64,000 nucleotides of DNA, from the NCBI GenBank assembly GCA_964461835.1, contig CAYWVO010000010.1, forward strand, positions 12,334 to 76,333, given 5' to 3'. How positions within the stretch are numbered: position 1 is the stretch's first letter; every line of letters starts with the position of its first letter. Source of the stretch: CAYWVO01 sp964461835 (lineage in GTDB: Bacteria > Zixibacteria > MSB-5A5 > WJJR01 > JAJRUJ01). Below are positions 34,375 to 41,774 of the stretch, piece by piece. A program made the position numbers and the translations under genes. The notes below the pieces were generated by a model, which was not told the DNA's origin, did no database searches, and saw only the letters and a program-made list of their open reading frames with translations.

Positions 34375-35266
34375 CCCTTTAAAACGTGAGCCGGAAGGTG
34401 AAGCGGTCGACATCACCCAAAACGCCCATGTCCTGCCGGGCGTAGTCCGCCTCCAGGCTCCGCTCGCCCAGCGGCAACCGGAAGCCCAACCCCCAGGTCA
34501 TCCCCGACAGGTCGTGCTCAAACCGGTCACCAACCCGCAAGGCAAACATGTCGTTATACCAATATTCCAACCCCGCGTTGTACTTCTCCAAATTGTCCGA
34601 CGGATGGGACCCCTCCATCGCAAACGTCGCCCGATGCCGCTCACCGTCCAACACATCGATCGCCGCACCAAAATGAAAGTTGATCGGCAACGGATACTCC
34701 TGCGAAATAAACGTCATGTCCGGACCAAAATTCGTAATCACCATCGTAATCTTGAAGTTCCGAAACCCCGTGTTATAGTTGGTCCCCACGTCCGCCGCCC
34801 AACCGGTCGCACGCTCCTCCTCGTACAACTCGTCGATCACCTTCGCCGTCACCCCCAGCGAAAAACGGTCCGTCAAATACCGACTGTACGATACCCCAAA
34901 CGCGTAATCCTTCGCCGAAAAGGTCCACCCCGGCGCACCCAGCGGGTACTCATACGTCGTCACCGACATATCCCCCGCCGATAAATTGTAAAACGAAAAA
35001 CCCAGCACCCCGCCAAAATCCAGCGGCAACGCCAGACCCGCAAACCCGTAGTTGATCTCCGCCGGATACTCAACCCAGGTCAACACCACTTCCCGGCCGC
35101 CCAGCTGCACCAGACCCGCCGGATTGTAATACAACGCCGAGGCATCGTCCGCCACCGCCACAAACGCGCCGCCCATGCCGTCCGCACGCGCCGATACCCC
35201 AATCTCTAAAAACTGTGCACCCGTCGTACCTACCTTCGCCTGACCGTACACCAACGACGGCGCAAC
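34375..35266. repeat. 892-bp direct repeat, copy A (mature part of PorV gene A)
   Basis: I compared this line by line with 38040-38931 and saw no mismatch over 892 bp. The identity starts 4 nt beyond the stop codon and ends inside the signal-peptide codons. Flanks on both sides differ. Confidence 0.95.
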
Positions 35267-35323
35267 GAGAAGCAATGCTGCGGCGCACATACCTACCACG
35301 AAGGATTTCAATTTCGGGCTCAT
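34379..35323 (-). CDS. PorV/PorQ family outer-membrane protein, copy A
   Basis: The 314-residue protein has a signal peptide ending VYGQ, then TTGAQFLEIGVSARADGMGG and VADDASALYYNPAGLVQL, the N-terminal pattern of PorV/FadL-like barrels, and ends in a Phe (RLTF) as BAM substrates do. In T9SS bacteria PorV (LptO) shuttles cargo from the Sov translocon to the attachment complex. From residue about 20 the protein is identical to copy B at 38044; only the signal peptides differ. Codons are mostly G- or T-ending (TTG, GTG, GGG), unlike its neighbours. The ATG at 35323 follows AAGGAG by nine nucleotides. Confidence 0.88.
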   Translation of the reverse strand: MSPKLKSFVVGMCAAALLLVAPSLVYGQAKVGTTGAQFLEIGVSARADGMGGAFVAVADDASALYYNPAGLVQLGGREVVLTWVEYPAEINYGFAGLALPLDFGGVLGFSFYNLSAGDMSVTTYEYPLGAPGWTFSAKDYAFGVSYSRYLTDRFSLGVTAKVIDELYEEERATGWAADVGTNYNTGFRNFKITMVITNFGPDMTFISQEYPLPINFHFGAAIDVLDGERHRATFAMEGSHPSDNLEKYNAGLEYWYNDMFALRVGDRFEHDLSGMTWGLGFRLPLGERSLEADYARQDMGVLGDVDRFTFRLTF

Positions 35324-35373
35324 ACTCACCGACTCCTTATCATCACAGATTCACAATACTCTTCTCTACCCTT

Positions 35374-37971
35374 CTACTTAATGATCACGAGTTTCCCGAT
35401 GTCGGTCCCCTGTTCGGATTCAATCGTATAGAGGTAAATTCCCGACACCACCGCCTGCGTGTTCTTGGAGATCAAGTCCCAATAGGCCTTGGAATCCGTA
35501 TGCGAGAACGGCGCACCTTCATAATGTTCAATCTCTCGGACGAGATCGCCGTCCAGGCTGAAGATTTTGATCGTGGCCTCCGAGGGCAAATTAACAAAAT
35601 GAATGCGTCGGTCGCGTTCAGTCCAGCCCTCGCGGTTGGGATCTTCGTATTGCCGCCCGCGATAATTGGCTGAAATCTTGTAGGGATTGGGATACACCGA
35701 GACCTCCAACCCCAATGATTCCGCCACGGCGGCTGAATAGGCCGGAAACGCCCGCTCCGAGTTCACCATGGGCGAGGACTCCAGCGGCTCCAGGTCATTC
35801 TGCGGGAAGCCAAAGTCAAATGCGGTCACCGCAAAATAATACGATTCCGACGGCAACAGGTTGTCGATGGTGAACCGGTATTTACCGTACTGCAGCGTAT
35901 CGTTGGTCGCTTCATCTACTGAATCGATAAGGGCTACCCGTTCAATGGGATTCTCAACTTCAACTCCGTGTTCCATGTAGGTATTGCCGCGGTTCCAGTC
36001 CTCTTTCTCGAAGTAGTACCGCTGGCTGCCCTCTGCCGTGTAATGTGTAAACGGATTTTCTTTGTTCGGATACTGTGTCGGATCGAAGTCGGGATCGTCA
36101 AACAGGGTGCGCAATTCTTCCAGCGTCAACGGGTGGTCCTTGTATACCCACCGGTCATCCGAACCGATTTGTGCCGTCATATCTTCCCGGAACGGCCGGA
36201 AGTCGACTATATCCCACGAGGCGATCAGGGCGAAGCTGTTGACCTGATTCATATCGCCCATGTAGACCCGATATCCTTCGAAGTCATTCAGGAAGCTGAA
36301 CGGATCGGCGGTCAATTCCGTCGTCGATCCGTACCATTCAATTTCCACCTGTCCGGGTAGTGTGGTGATGTGCAGCTTCGGAGATTGCGGTGGGGGGGGG
36401 CCGGAGTAATCCGGAATACCATCACCCGCATACCAAACTGTATCACAGCCATAGCAGACAACCGAATCACCAATAACGGAATCCTGGCAATTCGCGAGAT
36501 ACCTCAATCCGCGGCATTCATCGGCGACGCCGGTAATCGGATCGGGTGTGCTGATTCCCGGGTTATCGAAAACCCAGGCCGCCCAGCGGGCGTTCACTGC
36601 CAGGTCCGTAAAGTCGATGTTGTCATTAAAGGTCCACGGATCATCAGGAAGGTTTTCAGCATTATCGGGCTTCAGGTGGAAGTCCTCACCCGCGACATAA
36701 CCGATGGTTACCTGCAGAGAATCGGCAACACCAATTTCGAACGGGCCAAAAGACAGGAGATAACGCGTATCGTACCCATCGGCAAATGTCCGCGCCTGAC
36801 TTTCGTGGGGCGGCAACCAGCCCTCATCCGAAAAGTCTTGCGCGGAGAAGACCTGGTCATAATCAAACTCGTTGTTGGACATATACCGATACTTATGTGC
36901 ATCCCCGTCCGGGGTGCCCAGACCGCCGGAAATATTGCGATCACCCGGCAATCGTTGCGGTCCCCAGTCCAGGTTGGTCTGCCCGTGTGAGTTCCACCAG
37001 TTAAAAGAATAATCAATGGGTCGCGGACCGCAGCCCCCCGGCGGAGTAGGTGAGCGTACCACGCGGGTCCCGGTCACCGCTTTGGGCGACCGATAATCAA
37101 AGACGCCACCGCTCGGGTCACCGTCATTATCGCTAATCCAGGCAATGTTAATCGTGTCCTGTGCGGGTTCGGATTCTCCACAGGGGATTGCCCCGGACAA
37201 ACTCGGCACCGTCTCACGGAAACCACAAATATCATCCTGAAAACCGTTTAGCGTCGATGCATGGTACACGTCCGCATCAATATAAACTCCCATGTATAGT
37301 TTGCTGAGGCTGTCCTCACCGATGTTCTTGATGGTAAAATCAAGCAGGACAAAATCCTGGGCGTATGAATACGACCAGGCATACGACTTTTGAATGATTT
37401 TTAATCCTAATGGAACGTGAGGACCAGTAAAAGGATCAGGAGATACATATGCCTGATCGGTTAGTGTGTCTGTGTATTCGGCGATGAAGTCTTGTTCGGA
37501 GACTGCATCCTCCGAGAAGTTCGGGTTGCCGGGACGATTGGTCAGTTCGCGAATAATCCCCCCATTTTCGATGGTCTCCGGATACATCTCCGCGATATGC
37601 TGCCAACCATCATGGCCGGTCGAGGTCAGCGTATCAATCCCGCGAATGGCGCTAATCCAGAGGGCGCCCTGAAAAAGATAGTCAATGCTTGAACCGGCGG
37701 GGAATTCCGCCCCCACACACAGGCCGGTAACGTCATCGCAGAATTCACGGTCTTGACTGCCGAAGAATCCCCAGTTGGTCACGGAAAGATAGAAGTTGCC
37801 AACGTTATGGGTACGCAGGATCGTGTTTGGAACCTGCGCAGACTTCGTCAATTGATGCTTATCAGAGATCGTGGTATTCTCACCATCAATATATTTTAGT
37901 CGAGCAGCCCCGGGCCGGGCCAGGCACGCGACCATCAATAGACATGTCCCAATTCGAACCGCCAACCGCAT
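35374..37971 (-). CDS. T9SS cargo protein of the tripled ~870-residue family, member 1
   Basis: The 865-residue protein has a signal peptide (MRLAVRIGTCLLMVACL) and shares its whole layout with 39052-41703 and 41775-44375. Shared blocks are TVGNFYLSVTNWGFFGS-like, an ISEDA/VSEQDFIAEYTDT block, SYAWSYSYAQDFVLLDFTI, DTINIAWISDNDGDP, YSFNWWNSHGQTNLDWGP and WAAWVFDNPG. A proline hinge (SGPPPPQSP) leads into an FnIII-like domain. The end has VYPNPYKISANYRGRQYEDP and a FlgD-like Ig tail closing in GKLVIIK, a T9SS signal. The start at 37971 has an AAAGGGG site. It lies between the two identical PorV copies. No enzymatic motif is recognised. Confidence 0.8.
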   Translation of the reverse strand: MRLAVRIGTCLLMVACLARPGAARLKYIDGENTTISDKHQLTKSAQVPNTILRTHNVGNFYLSVTNWGFFGSQDREFCDDVTGLCVGAEFPAGSSIDYLFQGALWISAIRGIDTLTSTGHDGWQHIAEMYPETIENGGIIRELTNRPGNPNFSEDAVSEQDFIAEYTDTLTDQAYVSPDPFTGPHVPLGLKIIQKSYAWSYSYAQDFVLLDFTIKNIGEDSLSKLYMGVYIDADVYHASTLNGFQDDICGFRETVPSLSGAIPCGESEPAQDTINIAWISDNDGDPSGGVFDYRSPKAVTGTRVVRSPTPPGGCGPRPIDYSFNWWNSHGQTNLDWGPQRLPGDRNISGGLGTPDGDAHKYRYMSNNEFDYDQVFSAQDFSDEGWLPPHESQARTFADGYDTRYLLSFGPFEIGVADSLQVTIGYVAGEDFHLKPDNAENLPDDPWTFNDNIDFTDLAVNARWAAWVFDNPGISTPDPITGVADECRGLRYLANCQDSVIGDSVVCYGCDTVWYAGDGIPDYSGPPPPQSPKLHITTLPGQVEIEWYGSTTELTADPFSFLNDFEGYRVYMGDMNQVNSFALIASWDIVDFRPFREDMTAQIGSDDRWVYKDHPLTLEELRTLFDDPDFDPTQYPNKENPFTHYTAEGSQRYYFEKEDWNRGNTYMEHGVEVENPIERVALIDSVDEATNDTLQYGKYRFTIDNLLPSESYYFAVTAFDFGFPQNDLEPLESSPMVNSERAFPAYSAAVAESLGLEVSVYPNPYKISANYRGRQYEDPNREGWTERDRRIHFVNLPSEATIKIFSLDGDLVREIEHYEGAPFSHTDSKAYWDLISKNTQAVVSGIYLYTIESEQGTDIGKLVIIK

Positions 37972-38039
37972 AATATCCCCTTTCCGGAAACTCCTGATCT
38001 CTCGCATCGTCATGTCGACATCCTTTACGTCGCTCGGAT

Positions 38040-38931
38040 CCCTTTAAAACGTGAGCCGGAAGGTGAAGCGGTCGACATCACCCAAAACGCCCATGTCCTG
38101 CCGGGCGTAGTCCGCCTCCAGGCTCCGCTCGCCCAGCGGCAACCGGAAGCCCAACCCCCAGGTCATCCCCGACAGGTCGTGCTCAAACCGGTCACCAACC
38201 CGCAAGGCAAACATGTCGTTATACCAATATTCCAACCCCGCGTTGTACTTCTCCAAATTGTCCGACGGATGGGACCCCTCCATCGCAAACGTCGCCCGAT
38301 GCCGCTCACCGTCCAACACATCGATCGCCGCACCAAAATGAAAGTTGATCGGCAACGGATACTCCTGCGAAATAAACGTCATGTCCGGACCAAAATTCGT
38401 AATCACCATCGTAATCTTGAAGTTCCGAAACCCCGTGTTATAGTTGGTCCCCACGTCCGCCGCCCAACCGGTCGCACGCTCCTCCTCGTACAACTCGTCG
38501 ATCACCTTCGCCGTCACCCCCAGCGAAAAACGGTCCGTCAAATACCGACTGTACGATACCCCAAACGCGTAATCCTTCGCCGAAAAGGTCCACCCCGGCG
38601 CACCCAGCGGGTACTCATACGTCGTCACCGACATATCCCCCGCCGATAAATTGTAAAACGAAAAACCCAGCACCCCGCCAAAATCCAGCGGCAACGCCAG
38701 ACCCGCAAACCCGTAGTTGATCTCCGCCGGATACTCAACCCAGGTCAACACCACTTCCCGGCCGCCCAGCTGCACCAGACCCGCCGGATTGTAATACAAC
38801 GCCGAGGCATCGTCCGCCACCGCCACAAACGCGCCGCCCATGCCGTCCGCACGCGCCGATACCCCAATCTCTAAAAACTGTGCACCCGTCGTACCTACCT
38901 TCGCCTGACCGTACACCAACGACGGCGCAAC
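38040..38931. repeat. 892-bp direct repeat, copy B (mature part of PorV gene B)
   Basis: It is identical to 34375-35266 at an offset of 3665 bp, in direct orientation. The pair flanks the 865-residue cargo gene. Confidence 0.95.
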
Positions 38932-38979
38932 CAATACTACTGCACTCAATACAACCGCACATGTCACGAGTTTCCGCAT
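38044..38979 (-). CDS. PorV/PorQ family outer-membrane protein, copy B
   Basis: The 311-residue protein has a different signal peptide from copy A (MRKLVTCAVVLSAVVLVAP), but from VAPSLVYGQAKVG onward the two are identical, at DNA level too. The barrel pattern and C-terminal Phe are the same. The start at 38979 is preferred because GTGAGGACA precedes it; an in-frame GTG lies 18 nt upstream. It stands between cargo members 2 and 1, so each PorV copy directly follows a cargo gene, which suggests paired export units or a recent tandem duplication. Confidence 0.88.
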   Translation of the reverse strand: MRKLVTCAVVLSAVVLVAPSLVYGQAKVGTTGAQFLEIGVSARADGMGGAFVAVADDASALYYNPAGLVQLGGREVVLTWVEYPAEINYGFAGLALPLDFGGVLGFSFYNLSAGDMSVTTYEYPLGAPGWTFSAKDYAFGVSYSRYLTDRFSLGVTAKVIDELYEEERATGWAADVGTNYNTGFRNFKITMVITNFGPDMTFISQEYPLPINFHFGAAIDVLDGERHRATFAMEGSHPSDNLEKYNAGLEYWYNDMFALRVGDRFEHDLSGMTWGLGFRLPLGERSLEADYARQDMGVLGDVDRFTFRLTF

Positions 38980-39051
38980 TGTCCTCACTCCACTCACAGC
39001 CTTTGCCTATCATTGCCCACGGGATGATTTTCACCCCTTTGGCTCTAAACT

Positions 39052-41703
39052 CTATTTGATCACCACAATCTTGCCAACTTGTGTCCCTAACTCCGATTCA
39101 ATGGTGTACAGGTAAATTCCGGAGACAATCGCCTGAATATTCCGGCTCACCATATCCCACGCCAGATGGGAATCCGAATCCGAGAGATTCGGATGGGGAT
39201 GCTGCAGTTCACGCACCAGGTCGCCATCCAACGAGAAGATTTTGATTGTCGCTTCGGACGGCAAGTTAACGAAATGGATCCGCCGGTCGCGCTCCGACCA
39301 TCCTTCCTTGAACGGATCTTCATAGCCCATCCCACGGTAGTCTTCCGAAATCTTATAGGGATTCGGATAGACCGCCACCGCGAGTCCTTTTTCCTCGACC
39401 ACGTCCGCCGAATACGCCGGATAGGCCAAATACGAATTGGCAATCGGCGAGGATTCCAGCGGCTCCAGGTTGGTCACCGGATTGCCGAAATCGAACGCGG
39501 TTACGGAGAAATACATGGGCTTGCTTGGCAACAGATTATCAATTCGCGCCTCATACACCCCGTATTTCAATTCCCGAACGGCCAACGTGTCATTGACATA
39601 GAAGGTGTCCACGTACAGCTCTGATCCAGTCCGTAGGATAATATTGCTTACTGAATCTTCCCGCGGCCCCGGGTATTTATTCGCCAGATTGTTGTCCATC
39701 GGGACAAAATAAAAGGTCGAGTCAACCCCCTCCGTCGTCTGGACGAACACGTTGTCCGGCGAGTCATACAGTTCCGGATCGAAATCTTCCCCATACATCT
39801 CGCGCAATTGTTCCACGGTCAGCGGATCAAGTCGTTGGAGAAATTCGTTGCGCGATGCATTATATTCCAACCGTTTGTAATCGACCTTGTCCCACGACGC
39901 AATCAGCGACATTGCATTGATGGTGTTCAATTCGCCCATGTACAGCCGGTAGCCTTCCCAGTCACGGCGGTTGGTAAAATCATCCGGGGTTAATTCCGAC
40001 TCCCGACCGATCCAGCGGATAATCATTTCGCCAGGGTCCACGACTTCGGTGACAAATTCCGGCGACGGCGGCGGCGGTGGTCCTTTAAAATCCGGAATGC
40101 CGTCACCGGCATAGTAGAATGAATCGCACTGGCTGAGCACCATGGAATCACCGACAAACTGCGTGTCCAGACAGTTGACCAAATAGAACAGCCCCTTACA
40201 GCCATCCTGCTCGCCGGTAATCGGGTCGGGGGTGTCCACGCCCGGATTATCAAATACCCAGGCGGCCCATTGCGCGTTCACCCCGAAATCGTTGAAATTG
40301 AGCTTGTCGTAGAAAACCCAAGGTTTGCCGGCATCGAAGAATCGATCAAAATCGTCGGCGTTGACATGGAAATTATCGCCACCAATGTAGCCAACGGTGA
40401 TGTTTGTTGAATCTCCCGGTCCCATGTCTGCCAGCGGACCGAAGGAGAACAGATATCGTGTGTCGTAGCCATTGGCAATGTTGGAGGCCAGTTGTTCATT
40501 GGTGGGAGCCATCCAATTCGTTGAATCGGAGAAGTCAATCGCGGCAAACAACTGATCATAGTCGAATTCACGATTGGACATAATGTAGTATTTGTTGGGA
40601 TCTCCCGCCGGGGTCCCTTCCCCCCCGGTTCCGTAATCCCGATGGCGCCGGCGGTCCCGCGGGCCCCAGTCGAAACGGGTATCCGATTCGGATGTCCACC
40701 AGTTAAAAGAATAATTCAACGGCGCCGGCCCGCACCGGTCGGGTTCCAGCGGACCTCGGACAACACGGGTGCCGGCCACTGCAGTGTTGCTGCGGAAATC
40801 AAACGCTCCCCCAAACGGGTCACCGTCATTGTCGGCAGTCCAGGCAATATTAATCGTATCCATCAGGCCGGGATAATTGGAGGGCACGGCAAACTTATAG
40901 CCGGAGTAGTCGTCGCGAAAACCCTCCGTGGACAGGCCCATCGCCCGGTTCCAGCAGTCGGCATCGACATACAGCCCCATATAAGCGCTCTTCAGGCTGT
41001 CTTCCTGCGAAATGTTAAAGATGGTGAAATCGAGCAGGATAAAATCCTGTGCGTACTCATACGACCAGGAATAACTGCGTTGCCGCACCTTGATATTCAG
41101 CGGCTGGTGGGGCCGGCCATCGTACGGATCGGGATCGATATACGACGTCGAGGTCATCGTATCGGTATACTCGGCGATATGATCCCACTCGGAGATGGCG
41201 TCCTCCGAATAATATTCGGATGATTTTCGGGTCGTCCGGGTAATGATTTCACCTTCCGGAATGTGGTCGGGATACATTTCATTAATCCGCATCCACCCGT
41301 CCGAACCAACCGTCACCAGAGTGTCAATCCCCACGACCGCGCCGAACCACAACGCACCAGCGTAGAGGTAATTCGAACCCGATCCTGCCGGGAATTCGAA
41401 GGAGGGCGCCGGGCTGCCGTCCGGCTCCAGCAATTCATCCCACTGGTCCATAAAGTTAGAACCGAAAATCCCGTAGTTGGTAATGGTCATCCAGACATTG
41501 CCCACCTTGTGAGAGCGGTTCATCACGTTGGGAACACCGGCAGCAACTTTCCCCAATTCGACTTGTCGATTCAAATACCGCCGATGGGAATCGGGTACGT
41601 CATTTATCGCCCATGCTTGCCCGGTGAAAAGCACCACGATAGCCACGGCGAGTATACCCATGACCCGTTGACCTCGTCCCTCGTGTATCCGAAAGGTACC
41701 CAT
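39052..41703 (-). CDS. T9SS cargo protein of the tripled ~870-residue family, member 2
   Basis: The 883-residue protein has an export signal with a basic start and hydrophobic core (ILAVAIVVLFTGQAWA). It shares GNVWMTITNYGIFGSNF, EFPAGSGSNYLYAGALWFGA, SYSWSYEYAQDFILLDFTIF, NIAWTADNDGDPFGG and YSFNWWTSESDTRFDWGPR with its paralogues. A proline hinge (FKGPPPPPSPE) at about 540 precedes an FnIII-like domain. It ends with VYPNPYKISEDYRGMGYEDP and a FlgD-like Ig tail (GKIVVIK). The high Trp, Tyr and Asp content suits a calcium-stabilised surface protein. It sits between member 3 and PorV copy B in one transcription direction. Confidence 0.8.
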   Translation of the reverse strand: MGTFRIHEGRGQRVMGILAVAIVVLFTGQAWAINDVPDSHRRYLNRQVELGKVAAGVPNVMNRSHKVGNVWMTITNYGIFGSNFMDQWDELLEPDGSPAPSFEFPAGSGSNYLYAGALWFGAVVGIDTLVTVGSDGWMRINEMYPDHIPEGEIITRTTRKSSEYYSEDAISEWDHIAEYTDTMTSTSYIDPDPYDGRPHQPLNIKVRQRSYSWSYEYAQDFILLDFTIFNISQEDSLKSAYMGLYVDADCWNRAMGLSTEGFRDDYSGYKFAVPSNYPGLMDTINIAWTADNDGDPFGGAFDFRSNTAVAGTRVVRGPLEPDRCGPAPLNYSFNWWTSESDTRFDWGPRDRRRHRDYGTGGEGTPAGDPNKYYIMSNREFDYDQLFAAIDFSDSTNWMAPTNEQLASNIANGYDTRYLFSFGPLADMGPGDSTNITVGYIGGDNFHVNADDFDRFFDAGKPWVFYDKLNFNDFGVNAQWAAWVFDNPGVDTPDPITGEQDGCKGLFYLVNCLDTQFVGDSMVLSQCDSFYYAGDGIPDFKGPPPPPSPEFVTEVVDPGEMIIRWIGRESELTPDDFTNRRDWEGYRLYMGELNTINAMSLIASWDKVDYKRLEYNASRNEFLQRLDPLTVEQLREMYGEDFDPELYDSPDNVFVQTTEGVDSTFYFVPMDNNLANKYPGPREDSVSNIILRTGSELYVDTFYVNDTLAVRELKYGVYEARIDNLLPSKPMYFSVTAFDFGNPVTNLEPLESSPIANSYLAYPAYSADVVEEKGLAVAVYPNPYKISEDYRGMGYEDPFKEGWSERDRRIHFVNLPSEATIKIFSLDGDLVRELQHPHPNLSDSDSHLAWDMVSRNIQAIVSGIYLYTIESELGTQVGKIVVIK

Positions 41704-41774
41704 TCACTAACCCTGCCTGTTATCTGTGCCGGGTGACGACCCGACACGCGAATGTTGTTGGTTCTCGTTCGTCA

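Noticed and set aside
34514..34984. A long open frame on the plus strand over PorV copy A, repeated at 38179-38649
   Set aside because: It is the antisense shadow of the PorV gene, open because of the G/T-ending codons; Arg/His-rich, without initiation signals.
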